DNA of 64,000 nt from Bradyrhizobium sp. 1(2017) (GTDB lineage Bacteria; Pseudomonadota; Alphaproteobacteria; Rhizobiales; Xanthobacteraceae). The stretch is taken from NCBI RefSeq assembly GCF_011602485.2, contig NZ_CP050022.2, forward strand, positions 4,484,001 to 4,548,000. The letters run 5' to 3'. Shown here piece by piece: positions 19,621 to 28,552 of the stretch. A model generated the notes under the pieces. It searched no databases. It worked only from the letters and a program-made list of their open reading frames with translations, and was not told where the DNA came from. How positions within the stretch are numbered: the stretch's first letter is position 1; each line of letters opens with the position of its first letter. A program made the position numbers and the translations under genes.

Positions 19621-20985
19621 ATGGCGGCTGCGCCCCCTCCTTTCGACGATTGGCTCGCATCAATGCCGGAAATCGAAGGCGTCCGGCCAGTTGATCGGCT
19701 CACTGAGGTCATGCGGATGCAATCCTACCGGCCGACCTATCGGCGCCAGCGCCCGCCGACCGATCCGACGGACCGGCTGCCAGATCAGCAGATCATTTCA
19801 CTCGTGCGCGACGGCGGAATCCTGAGATGGCGCCTCGGCGCCGCCATTCCGATGATGTCCAGTCGCGCCGGATCGCGCGCCGCGCTGCCGATGGGACAAA
19901 TTGTAAAGCAGTATGCCTTTGAGACTCTCGAAACGTCACAGGTCTATGATGCGCTCCTCAAGCTCGACAGGACGCTGACACCGGATGCGTCTTATGCGGT
20001 CAAACCGTCGACAGGCCTCAGTCGACTCGTGCAGGGCCAACTCCAGCCGCTGACAATGGCCGACATTCCCGGGGTTGCAGGCAAGCGCGTATTGCTGCTG
20101 ATCCACGGAACGTTCAGCGGATCTGCAGCTCTCATCAAGAACGGACTGGCAAAGGTTCCCGAAGGGCAACAGCTGCTGAGGCGAGCGGAGGCGAAGTATG
20201 ACCTCGTGCTCGCCTACGACCACCCGACGCTCAGCGTGAGCCCGGTGATGAATGCCTTCGACCTGGCGGCATTGTTGCGACCGGCGCCGAAGGAACTGGA
20301 CATCGTCTGCCACAGCCGCGGCGGGCTGGTGGCGCGGTGGCTGTGCGAGGGATTCTGCGAGCCCGCACTGAAGCGCAGGGTGATCTTCGTCGGTTCGCCG
20401 CTGGGCGGCACCAGCCTGGCAGCTGCTCCGCGTCTGCGCAGCACGCTCGACCTCTTGACGAACATCGCAGACGTCCTGCGGGCCGGCGCGGATCTCGCCG
20501 CCGCCAACCCCTTCTTCCTTGCAGCGAGCGGATTGCTGCGGGTGTTCAGTACCGTCACCAACCTCGCCGCCAAGACACCGGTATTCGACGCCGCCCTGGC
20601 TCTCGTTCCCGGACTCGATGCACAGTCACGCACCGGCAACAATGAGGAGATCCGCCGCCTGCGCATGAACACCGGCAGCGGAGAGTTCGGCGCCCAGCCG
20701 ATCCAGTACTTCGCGATCAAATCGAATTTCGAGCCGACGGCAATCGGCTGGAATTTCCTCCGGATCTTCTCCAAGCCGATGCAGCGTCTCGGCGACCTCG
20801 GAGCCGACATCATCTTCGAGGCCGAAAACGACCTGGTCGTCGACACCTCGTCGATGTCCGAAGTCGCAGACTTGCGCCAGGTGAAGATCGTCCATGATTT
20901 CGGCACGAACCCCAACGTGCACCACACCAACTATTTCGTTCAGAAAGAAACGGCTGCGGCCATCGCACAGACGTTTACGATCTGA
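19621..20985 (+). CDS. Alpha/beta-hydrolase (lipase/esterase-like), partner of the CHAT gene
   Basis: 454 residues with a CGGAGC ribosome binding site. An N-terminal 150-residue segment of unknown fold precedes an alpha/beta-hydrolase domain. KRVLLLIHGTFSG is the oxyanion strand (about H162), DIVCHSRGGLVARW is the nucleophile elbow G/C-x-S-x-G type with Ser at about 232, FEAENDLVVDT provides an Asp (about D404), and PNVHHTNYFV a His (434/435). The layout is that of PGAP1/lipase-like enzymes that act on ester or lipid substrates. There is no signal peptide. The tight spacing to the CHAT protease gene suggests one system in which the protease may control the hydrolase; this is inference. Confidence 0.82.
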   Translation: MAAAPPPFDDWLASMPEIEGVRPVDRLTEVMRMQSYRPTYRRQRPPTDPTDRLPDQQIISLVRDGGILRWRLGAAIPMMSSRAGSRAALPMGQIVKQYAFETLETSQVYDALLKLDRTLTPDASYAVKPSTGLSRLVQGQLQPLTMADIPGVAGKRVLLLIHGTFSGSAALIKNGLAKVPEGQQLLRRAEAKYDLVLAYDHPTLSVSPVMNAFDLAALLRPAPKELDIVCHSRGGLVARWLCEGFCEPALKRRVIFVGSPLGGTSLAAAPRLRSTLDLLTNIADVLRAGADLAAANPFFLAASGLLRVFSTVTNLAAKTPVFDAALALVPGLDAQSRTGNNEEIRRLRMNTGSGEFGAQPIQYFAIKSNFEPTAIGWNFLRIFSKPMQRLGDLGADIIFEAENDLVVDTSSMSEVADLRQVKIVHDFGTNPNVHHTNYFVQKETAAAIAQTFTI

Positions 20986-21162
20986 CGCGCGTGCCGATAT
21001 CGCGTCATTGTGCGGGTCGGCTGCGCCGGCGGCCGACGTCATCATCGCAGCGGTCCTGCAACAAACCCCGGCGGGCTTACGACCGGTTTTGCTGCCCCGC
21101 ACAACATCAAGTCAGCCGATGGAGCCCCAAGCGCCTTGACAGCCGAAACGCTCCGCGCGCAA

Positions 21163-21183
21163 ATTCTTACACTAAGTAAGAAT
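21163..21183. promoter_or_regulatory. Perfect inverted repeat over the ROK gene start (operator candidate)
   Basis: Arms ATTCTTAC (21163-21170) and GTAAGAAT (21176-21183) with a 5-base spacer. The right arm overlaps the ATG at 21182. A palindrome in this place fits autoregulation by the ROK repressor encoded immediately downstream. No second copy was seen before the transporter genes. Confidence 0.6.
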
Positions 21184-22372
21184 GACGACAGGGATGGAAA
21201 TGCCGGAGCAGCCGAGAAGTCGGCGGCAGACGCGCGCTGCCATTTTGACTCATTTGCTTCAGTCGGGCGGCTCGTTCCGGCCGCCGCTGGCCAAGGCCGT
21301 GCGCCTGTCCGAGGCGAGCCTGTCGCGCATCCTGTTCGACCTGAAGGCCGAAGGTCTGATCGAGGAAGTGCGGCGCCCTGCCCCTTACGTCGGCGGCCCG
21401 ACGGGCCTCGTGTCGCTCGACAGCGCAGTGGCGCTCGCGGCCGTGGAGCTGACGGCTCAATGGCTCAGCATCGGCGTCGGCGGCTTCTCGGGCGAGCTGC
21501 ATTACACCGAGCGCCTGCCGTTGCCGAAGGCGCCAACCGTCGAAACGGTCGGCCGCGTGTTCCGCGAGGCTATGACGCTGCTGCGCGACTGGACGCGCCG
21601 CCGCCGCATCACGCTCTCGCAGATCGGTGTCTCGATTCCGGGCCTCGGCCGGTTGACCGCAGCAGGCAATCCGATCATTCCGTGCGACGCCAGGGGCATC
21701 GGCGACATGATCGGCGAGCAGTTTGCCAACGTGCCGCTGGAGTTCACCAATTCGGTCGTGGCGCACGCCACCTTTCACCGATGCCGCACCGAGGGCTATC
21801 CGTTCAGCGGCACGCATCTGTTCGTCTTTGTCAGCCATGGCGTCGCCGGCGCCTGGATGGACGACCCGACTGAAGCCGATGCATTCCAGCCGGTCGAACT
21901 GGGCCACATGGTCTTTGGACCTGAAGGACCGCATTGCCGCTGCGGCCATCACGGCTGCGTCGAGGCCTATACCTCGCTCCCCGCGCTGGCCGAGCTTCTC
22001 GGTGTCTCCGAAGCCGAATTTCTCCAGCTCGGCAGCGACTGGGTCCACGCGATCCCGCTCTCGACGCGCGTCCGCCAGGAGCTACGGCGACGGCTGTTTC
22101 GGCTTGGCCTTGCGATCGGCAACACGCTGAACGTGAAGCCGTGCGGTGGCGTTGCCATCAGCGGCTGGCCATCGCTTCTTGGTGACGACGATCGCAACGC
22201 CGTCATCGACGGGATCGACGCCTGCCTGCTCGGCGGCCGGACATTGGCGCGAGTGTCCATCGCCTTCGTGCCGTCCTCGACCGGCAACGATCCGCAGGCT
22301 GCCCTTGCCTTTGCCGCCTTTTGCCTCGCCAGCCGCGGCGGCCTGCCCGCCACCTCGACGGAGGCCGCCTGA
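21182..22372 (+). CDS. ROK-family transcriptional regulator
   Basis: 396 residues. An N-terminal winged helix (RAAILTHLL, LAKAVRLSEASLSRILFDLKAEGLIEE) precedes a ROK domain with the zinc motif CRCGHHGCVEAY. The sugar-kinase ATP-binding motif is degenerate, as in NagC/Mlc/XylR-type repressors, so it is a regulator and not a kinase. It is first in a run of six same-strand genes (transporter and dehydrogenase) and probably controls them in response to a sugar or sugar derivative. Confidence 0.92.
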   Translation: MTTGMEMPEQPRSRRQTRAAILTHLLQSGGSFRPPLAKAVRLSEASLSRILFDLKAEGLIEEVRRPAPYVGGPTGLVSLDSAVALAAVELTAQWLSIGVGGFSGELHYTERLPLPKAPTVETVGRVFREAMTLLRDWTRRRRITLSQIGVSIPGLGRLTAAGNPIIPCDARGIGDMIGEQFANVPLEFTNSVVAHATFHRCRTEGYPFSGTHLFVFVSHGVAGAWMDDPTEADAFQPVELGHMVFGPEGPHCRCGHHGCVEAYTSLPALAELLGVSEAEFLQLGSDWVHAIPLSTRVRQELRRRLFRLGLAIGNTLNVKPCGGVAISGWPSLLGDDDRNAVIDGIDACLLGGRTLARVSIAFVPSSTGNDPQAALAFAAFCLASRGGLPATSTEAA

Positions 22373-22436
22373 GATGTCCTGAGCCGTGCCGCCTGAACGC
22401 ACCAACACAAAGCACTTCACACCGGGAGAAACTGCC

Positions 22437-23723
22437 ATGCCGATTACGACAACAAGGCGCCGTCTGCTCGCTGGATCCGTTGCCACACTCGCGCTGCCGG
22501 CATTTGCCCGTGCGCAAGGCGCAGCCAAGCCGCGCCTGACCGCGATCTCGCAATGGTCCGCCGGCAGCGACGGGGCGGCCATCACGGCGCTTGGCAAGAA
22601 ATTCGAGGAGAAAGGAGGCGTGTGGCAGCACTCGCCTGTCCCTGGCTTCACCACCGAGATGATGAACAAGCTGCGCGCTCAGATCATGGCCGGCGATCCG
22701 CCGGCCTGCTCGCAACTCAAAGGTCCCGAGATTGCAGCCTGGTCGAAGATTGCTCCGACCGTCGATCTCGACGCCGTGGTCGCTGCCGCCGGTTACGAAA
22801 AAGTCGTCGCTCCCGACCTTGCAAAGTTACACAAGCCGGCGGGCAAATGGATCGCGCTGCCGTTACAGATCTACAGCACCAACATGCTGTTCCTGTCCAA
22901 ACGCGCGATGGACAAGGCCAAGGCCGACAAGGTCCCCGTCACTTGGGCGGACTTCAATGACCTCGCCGAAAAGATGAAGGCGGGCGGCGTCAATCATCCT
23001 ATCGCCAACGGCGGGACCCGCCCGGACGACGGGCAGAAATTCGAGGCCGCGCTGGCGGGAATCAGTCCTGCCGCCTACCGCGCCGCCATCATGAATCTTG
23101 ACGAGAAAGCGTTGAAGGGGCCCGAGATCAAGGCCGCCTTCGCACAGGTGCGCAAGATCGCCGACTGGATGGACCCCAACGTCGGCGCGCAACACTTTTC
23201 GACCAACCTGAAGCGCTTCGTCGACGGCGACATGGGCATGATGATCATGGGCGGCTGGGCGCAGGGGGTGTTGCGCAATGCCGGCTTCAAGTTCGAGGAC
23301 TTCATGATCGCGCCAGGCCCCAGCGACAACAGCAAGCCGGTCTTCCTGTTGAATGCCGATGCCTTCATCTTCTGGCAGCGCAAGGAGCCCGACCTGCAGG
23401 CCGGCCAGACGTTGATGGCCCAGCTCGTCATGGATCCGGCGATCCAGACGATGTATTCGCAGATCACGGGATCGATCCCGGTGCGCACCGATGTCGATCT
23501 TTCCGGCGAAGGCTGGTCGGAAGGTCAACGGCGGACCGCAGCGGCGCTGAAAGACGCCATCGCCAGCAATCAGGCGGTCCTGAGCCTTGCGCATAACATG
23601 GCGCAGGAAAACGGAATGACCGCAGCGATGATCGACGTGATCACGGAGTATGTGAAGAACAAGACCATCAAGCCGGAGCAGGCAGCCACCCGCCTCGCCG
23701 AGGCCGTCGAGGGCGCACGTTGA
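22437..23723 (+). CDS. Sugar ABC transporter substrate-binding protein (CUT1)
   Basis: 428 residues. The ATG at 22437 has GGGAGA about 8 nt upstream; the longer ORF is not supported. The N-terminus TTTRRRLLAGSVATLALPAFARAQ is a twin-arginine-type signal ending in ARA. The mature part is a type-1 extracellular solute-binding protein (LPLQIYSTNMLFLSKRAM, FVDGDMGMMIMGGWA). It would bind a mono- or oligosaccharide in the periplasm and deliver it to the permeases that follow with overlapping ends. Confidence 0.93.
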   Translation: MPITTTRRRLLAGSVATLALPAFARAQGAAKPRLTAISQWSAGSDGAAITALGKKFEEKGGVWQHSPVPGFTTEMMNKLRAQIMAGDPPACSQLKGPEIAAWSKIAPTVDLDAVVAAAGYEKVVAPDLAKLHKPAGKWIALPLQIYSTNMLFLSKRAMDKAKADKVPVTWADFNDLAEKMKAGGVNHPIANGGTRPDDGQKFEAALAGISPAAYRAAIMNLDEKALKGPEIKAAFAQVRKIADWMDPNVGAQHFSTNLKRFVDGDMGMMIMGGWAQGVLRNAGFKFEDFMIAPGPSDNSKPVFLLNADAFIFWQRKEPDLQAGQTLMAQLVMDPAIQTMYSQITGSIPVRTDVDLSGEGWSEGQRRTAAALKDAIASNQAVLSLAHNMAQENGMTAAMIDVITEYVKNKTIKPEQAATRLAEAVEGAR

Positions 23724-24643
23724 CCAACGCCGTCTCGATAAGACCGGGCCGGCCGGCAGCGACCGAATTGGTGCGCCGGCTGCCCGAATATCTCATGATC
23801 TGGGTGCCGCTGCTGCTGTCGGCCGCGCACCTCGTGTCGTTCTCGCTGTGGACGATCTGGATATCGTTCACGCCATCCACGCTGATCCCGGTCTCGGGAT
23901 GGGTGGGACTGCGCAACTATTCGGCGGTCGCGGCGTCGCGGAACTGGCAGATCGCCTTCGACAATCTGCTGCTGTTTGGCAGCGCTTTCGTCGTGCTGAG
24001 CGCGGCAACCGGCCTCGTCCTTGCAATCCTGCTCGATCAGCGCATTCGCGGCGAAAACGTGCTGCGATCCATCTTCCTCTATCCGTTGGCCGTGTCGTTC
24101 GTGGTCACCGGCACCGTGTGGAGCTGGCTGCTCAATCCCGGGCTTGGAATCCAGAAGCTGGTCCACGACCTCGGCTGGACCACCTTCAAGTTCGACTGGC
24201 TGATCGACCGCGACATGGCGATCTGGACCATTGTCATCGCCGCGATCTGGCAATCCTCCGGCTTCGCGATGGCGCTTTTCCTCGCCGGCCTTCGCTCCGT
24301 CGACGCCGACATCATCAAGGCCGCGCAGATCGACGGCGCCGGACCGGTTCGAATCTACCGCCGCATCATCCTGCCGTCGCTGTGGCCGATCACCATCACC
24401 GTCGTCGTGATCCAATTGCAGTTCGCGATTTCGACGTTCGACCTCGTCCGCGCGCTCACCAATGGTGGGCCGGGAATCGCGACCCAGTTGCCCGCCCTCG
24501 TCGTCTACGACCTGATGTTCCAGCGCAGCCTGCTCGGCCGGGGGGCGGCGGCGGCGGTGCTCATGTTGCTCATTCTTCTCGCGGTGCTGCTGCCCTATGC
24601 GGCCTGGCGATATGTCCAGCGACGGCGGGCCGCCCATGCGTGA
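23720..24643 (+). CDS. Sugar ABC transporter permease (MalF/UgpA type)
   Basis: 307 residues. The TTG start at 23720 overlaps the stop of the binding-protein gene by 4 nt, indicating translational coupling. It has six membrane segments, and the EAA loop KAAQIDGAGPVRIYRRIILP contacts the ATPase. It forms a heterodimer with the next gene product. Confidence 0.92.
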   Translation: MTNAVSIRPGRPAATELVRRLPEYLMIWVPLLLSAAHLVSFSLWTIWISFTPSTLIPVSGWVGLRNYSAVAASRNWQIAFDNLLLFGSAFVVLSAATGLVLAILLDQRIRGENVLRSIFLYPLAVSFVVTGTVWSWLLNPGLGIQKLVHDLGWTTFKFDWLIDRDMAIWTIVIAAIWQSSGFAMALFLAGLRSVDADIIKAAQIDGAGPVRIYRRIILPSLWPITITVVVIQLQFAISTFDLVRALTNGGPGIATQLPALVVYDLMFQRSLLGRGAAAAVLMLLILLAVLLPYAAWRYVQRRRAAHA

Positions 24644-25493
24644 CCGTAGCTTCGCGCCAGGCCGGATCTTGATCTATCTCGCCGTTTCGCTGATCGCCGC
24701 GGCATGGCTCGCGCCGCTCGTCGTCGTGGTGCTGAACTCGCTGCGCAGCAACGAGGAGATCGCGCAGGCCTCGATGATCGGCTGGCCGCGGCATTGGGCC
24801 TGGAACAATTATGCGGTTGCCTGGAGCGGCTTCTGCGTCGCCGAGACCTGCGCCGGCATCCGGCCATACATGCTGAACTCCGCGCTCGTCACGATTCCCG
24901 CAACGATCTTCTCGACCCTGCTCGGCGCAATCGCCGGTTATGCCGTGTCGCTCTGGCGCTTCCGAGGCGACAACTGGATCTACGCCATCGTGACCCTCGG
25001 CCTCTTCCTTCCCCAGCAAATGCGCCTGCTTCCCTGGACCGTTGTGCTGCGGGACATCGGTCTCATCAACACGCTGACGGGACTGGTGTTGATCCACACC
25101 ATCCAGGGTCTCTCCTTCACCACGCTGTTCTGCCGGAACTATTATGTCGCCATTCCCCATGAATTGATCAGGGCCGCGCGGATCGACGGCGCCGGGTTCT
25201 TCCGTATTTTCTGGCGCATCATCCTGCCGCTCTCGGGGCCGATCCTGATCGTCACCGTGATCTGGCAGTTCACGCATATCTGGAACGAATTCCTCTATGG
25301 CGTGACGTTCACGACCGGCCAGCAGCAGCCCGTCACGGCCGCCCTGATCGCACTGTCTGCCGCGGTCGCCGATATCCCGCAGCATGGCGTGCAGAGCGCA
25401 GCGGTGATCATCGCAGCGCTCCCCACCCTGTTGATCTATCTCCTCGGCGGCAAGTACTTCGTCCGCGGCCTGACTGCCGGGGCCGTGAAATGA
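24636..25493 (+). CDS. Sugar ABC transporter permease (MalG/UgpE type)
   Basis: 285 residues from ATG 24636, which overlaps the upstream stop by 8 nt; in-frame ATGs at 24597 and 24612 are alternatives. It has six membrane helices and an EAA loop, RAARIDGAGFFRIFWRIILP. It is the second half of the membrane channel of this importer. No strong ribosome binding site helps to settle the start. Confidence 0.9.
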   Translation: MRDRSFAPGRILIYLAVSLIAAAWLAPLVVVVLNSLRSNEEIAQASMIGWPRHWAWNNYAVAWSGFCVAETCAGIRPYMLNSALVTIPATIFSTLLGAIAGYAVSLWRFRGDNWIYAIVTLGLFLPQQMRLLPWTVVLRDIGLINTLTGLVLIHTIQGLSFTTLFCRNYYVAIPHELIRAARIDGAGFFRIFWRIILPLSGPILIVTVIWQFTHIWNEFLYGVTFTTGQQQPVTAALIALSAAVADIPQHGVQSAAVIIAALPTLLIYLLGGKYFVRGLTAGAVK

Positions 25494-25503
25494 TGGAGTT
25501 GTC

Positions 25504-26613
25504 ATGGCAGCACTAAGCATCCGCGCCCTGTCCAAGCGCTACGCCAATCTGGAGGTGCTGAAGGACATCGCGCTCGATATCGAGAGCGGCGAGTTCACCG
25601 TGCTGGTCGGGCCGTCCGGCTGCGGCAAGTCCACCCTGCTCAACATCGTCGCCGGGCTCGACCGGCCGAGCGCAGGGACGATCGAGATCGGCGGGCGCGT
25701 CGTCAACGACGTCCCGCCCAAGGACCGCGACATCGCCATGGTGTTTCAGTCCTACGCGCTCTATCCCTCGATGACGGTGCGGCAGAACATCACCTTCGGC
25801 ATGGAATGCCGTCATGTGCCGAAGGCCGAGCAGGAGAAGGCGGTCGCCAACGTGGCAAAGCTGCTGCAGATTGAGCCGCTGCTCGGCCGAAAACCCTCGC
25901 AATTGTCCGGCGGCCAGCGCCAGCGTGTGGCGATGGGCCGCGCGCTGGTGCGCGATCCCCTGCTCTTCCTGTTCGACGAGCCACTGTCCAATCTCGACGC
26001 CAAGCTGCGCGTCGAGATGCGGATGGAGATCAAGCGGCTGCACCAGCGCATCGGCGCCACCATCGTCTATGTCACTCACGACCAGATCGAGGCCATGACG
26101 ATGGCGACACGAATCGCCGTGATGCACCAGGGCTGCGTGCAGCAATTCGCCGACCCCGATACCGTGTACCGCTATCCCGCCAATCTGTTCGTCGCACGCT
26201 TCATGGGCTCGCCGCCGATGAACACGATGCCGGCGCGGCTTGAGACCGAGAATGACGGTCTGGTGGCCGTGATCGGCGCGGGCCGGCCGGACGAGATTCG
26301 TCTGCGCCTGAGGGGATATGACGCTGCAGCGTCCTTTGTCGGGCGCGAGGTGGTGTTCGGGATCAGGCCGGAATGCATTGCCGAAGGCAGCCGCGCGTTC
26401 TCCGGCGATGCGCCTGTCCTCGTCAACGCGCCGGTGGACATGGTCGAGCCGACCGGCGCCGAGACGATGGTGTCGCTGCGGCTCGGCGGCGAGCCTGCGA
26501 TGGCGCGCGTCTCGCCCGATATCCGCCCGGCGCCCGGCGCGTCCGCCTCCTTCGCGCTCGATACCCGCCGCATCTGCCTGTTCGACCCCGAGACGGAGCG
26601 ACTGATCGCATGA
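25504..26613 (+). CDS. Sugar ABC transporter ATPase (MalK/UgpC type)
   Basis: 369 residues. Walker A GPSGCGKST, Q-loop MVFQSYALYP, signature LSGGQRQR, Walker B LLFLFDEPLSNLDAKL and H-loop VTHDQ are all intact. The C-terminal 130 residues form the MalK-type TOBE/OB regulatory domain (FGIRPECI). It powers the CUT1 importer encoded just upstream. The stop overlaps the start of the next gene (ATGA). Confidence 0.95.
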   Translation: MAALSIRALSKRYANLEVLKDIALDIESGEFTVLVGPSGCGKSTLLNIVAGLDRPSAGTIEIGGRVVNDVPPKDRDIAMVFQSYALYPSMTVRQNITFGMECRHVPKAEQEKAVANVAKLLQIEPLLGRKPSQLSGGQRQRVAMGRALVRDPLLFLFDEPLSNLDAKLRVEMRMEIKRLHQRIGATIVYVTHDQIEAMTMATRIAVMHQGCVQQFADPDTVYRYPANLFVARFMGSPPMNTMPARLETENDGLVAVIGAGRPDEIRLRLRGYDAAASFVGREVVFGIRPECIAEGSRAFSGDAPVLVNAPVDMVEPTGAETMVSLRLGGEPAMARVSPDIRPAPGASASFALDTRRICLFDPETERLIA

Positions 26614-27377
26614 CGAAGACGACTTATCCAAGCCTTTCGGGCCGCGTGGTATTGATCACCGGCGGCGCCAGCGGCATCGGCGCCGCCTTCGTACGGGCCT
26701 TCGCGGCCCAGGGCGCGCGTGTCGCCTTCCTCGACATCGACGCCGATGCGGGCGAAACGCTGGTGCGGGAGGTCGCGGCGGCGGTCGGGACGGCACCGCT
26801 GTTCGTGCCCTGCGATCTCCTCGACATCGACGCCTTGCGCACCGCGATGACGGAGGTCCGCCGTTCGCTCGGCGATGCCGCCGTTCTCGTCAACAACGCC
26901 GCCAACGATCAGCGCCAGGTTCTCGCCGAGGTGACGCCGGCCGAGTTCGACTGGACCATCGGCGTCAACCTCAAGCATGTCTTCTTCGCGGCGCAGGCGG
27001 CGGTGCCGCAGATGCAGGCGCGCGGCGGCGGTTCGATCATCAACATGTCGTCGGTCGCGTGGATGCGCGGCGCACCGGCACTGCCGACCTATGCCGCGGC
27101 GAAAGCGGCGATCGTCGGCTTCACCAACTCACTGGCCCGGCTGGTCGGGCCCGACCGCATTCGCGTCAACGCGATTGCACCGGGCATGGTGATCACCGAG
27201 CGCCAGCGCCGGCTGTGGTACCCGGACGAGCAGGTCATCGCCGAGATTCGCACGCGGCAAGCCGTTCCCGGCGCGGTGACGCCCGAGGACATCGCCAACA
27301 TGGCGCTGTTCCTGGCCTCCGACGAAAGCCAGCGCATCACCAGCCAGTGTTTCCGGGTCGACGGCGGCTTGGCCTAG
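26610..27377 (+). CDS. SDR-family dehydrogenase at the end of the sugar-transport operon
   Basis: 255 residues; the ATG overlaps the ATPase stop. TGGASGIG (cofactor), NNAAN, SSVAW and the catalytic YAAAK are present, as is VNAIAPGMV. The arrangement with a CUT1 transporter and a ROK regulator suggests oxidation of the imported sugar or polyol. Its stop codon TAG overlaps that of minus-strand lpxB in the sequence CTAG (27374-27377), so the two genes abut tail to tail with no spacer. Confidence 0.92.
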   Translation: MTKTTYPSLSGRVVLITGGASGIGAAFVRAFAAQGARVAFLDIDADAGETLVREVAAAVGTAPLFVPCDLLDIDALRTAMTEVRRSLGDAAVLVNNAANDQRQVLAEVTPAEFDWTIGVNLKHVFFAAQAAVPQMQARGGGSIINMSSVAWMRGAPALPTYAAAKAAIVGFTNSLARLVGPDRIRVNAIAPGMVITERQRRLWYPDEQVIAEIRTRQAVPGAVTPEDIANMALFLASDESQRITSQCFRVDGGLA

Positions 27378-28552
27378 CTCCGCCTGCTCTTCCGCATCGT
27401 CGCGAGCACGATATCGGCCGCGAGCACGCTCGGCGATTTGTTGCCCGTCGACATGATCTGGTCGAGCCGGGCGAATGCTTCAACCTGCTCCCGGCGCAGC
27501 GGCGAATCCGCCAGCAGCTCGGCCAGCGCCGGTGCCAGCTTCTCGGGCGTGCAGTCCTCCTGCAGATACTCCGGAATGACGTCGTTGCCGATCACGAGAT
27601 TGGCGAGGATCACCGAGGAGACGCGGATGGCGCGGCGCAGGATGAAAGCCTCGATCGCGCCGACGCGATAGGCCGTCACCATCGGAATGCCCGACAGCGC
27701 GAGCTCGAGCGTCACCGTGCCGGATTTTGCCAGCGCCGCGTGGGCCATGCGGAAGGCAGCGCGCCTCTCGCTCTCGCCGATCACGATCGGCGGCTTGACC
27801 GGCCAATTCGCGATACCTTCGCGAATGGTGGCTTCGAGATGCGGCATGGTCGGCAGCATCAGGTCAAACGCGCGCCCCTCCGCCTGCAACCGGCCGAGTG
27901 TCGCACCGAACACATCGAGGTGATGCCGGATCTCGCTGCGGCGGCTGCCGGGCAGCACCAGGAGCACCGGCGGCTCGCCATCCCGTCGCTTCTGCTCCTC
28001 CGCGTTCGGCCGTAATGACGGCAATTGCTCGATGAGGGGATGGCCGACATAGCTGCATGGCGGCCCGCCGAGCTTGCGGTATTCTTCCGGCTCGAACGGC
28101 AGGAGGCCAAGCACATGGTCGACATAGCCGAGCATGGTCCGCGCCCGCCCCGGCCGCCACGCCCAGAGCTGCGGCGAGACGTAATCGACGATCGGGATTG
28201 CCGGACTGCGCGAACGCACGCGGCGGGCGACGCGATGGGTGAAATCGGGGCTGTCGATGATGACGAGCGCGTCGGGCGCGGCCTCGATCACGGCGTCGGC
28301 CGTCTGGCGGATCAGCCGCAGGATCTTCGGCAGCTGCTGCACGACCGCTGCGAAGCCGACGATGGAGAGCTCCTCGATCGGAAACAGCGTCTCCAGCCCC
28401 TCGCGCGCCATGGTGCGGCCGCCGACGCCGACGAACTGCACGCCGTCGCCGAGGCGCTGGCGCAGCACCTTCATCAAGGCGCTGCCGAGCCGGTCGCCGG
28501 ATTCTTCGGTGGCGATCAGGAAGATCTTGCGCTTGGGATCGCGCGACTGCAT
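27374..28552 (-). CDS. lpxB: Lipid-A-disaccharide synthase
   Basis: 392 residues. The start ATG at 28552 overlaps the lpxI stop (TGATG); a GTG at 28555 is the alternative. Family motifs: IATEESGDRLGSALM, VGVGGRTMAREG, YVSPQLWAWRPGRA and LVLPGSRRSEI, with GT-B-fold segments at the end (SGTVTLE, NLVIGNDVIPEYLQ). It condenses UDP-diacylglucosamine with lipid X to form the lipid A disaccharide. It is the last gene of the lpx cluster. Confidence 0.97.
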   Translation of the reverse strand: MQSRDPKRKIFLIATEESGDRLGSALMKVLRQRLGDGVQFVGVGGRTMAREGLETLFPIEELSIVGFAAVVQQLPKILRLIRQTADAVIEAAPDALVIIDSPDFTHRVARRVRSRSPAIPIVDYVSPQLWAWRPGRARTMLGYVDHVLGLLPFEPEEYRKLGGPPCSYVGHPLIEQLPSLRPNAEEQKRRDGEPPVLLVLPGSRRSEIRHHLDVFGATLGRLQAEGRAFDLMLPTMPHLEATIREGIANWPVKPPIVIGESERRAAFRMAHAALAKSGTVTLELALSGIPMVTAYRVGAIEAFILRRAIRVSSVILANLVIGNDVIPEYLQEDCTPEKLAPALAELLADSPLRREQVEAFARLDQIMSTGNKSPSVLAADIVLATMRKSRRS

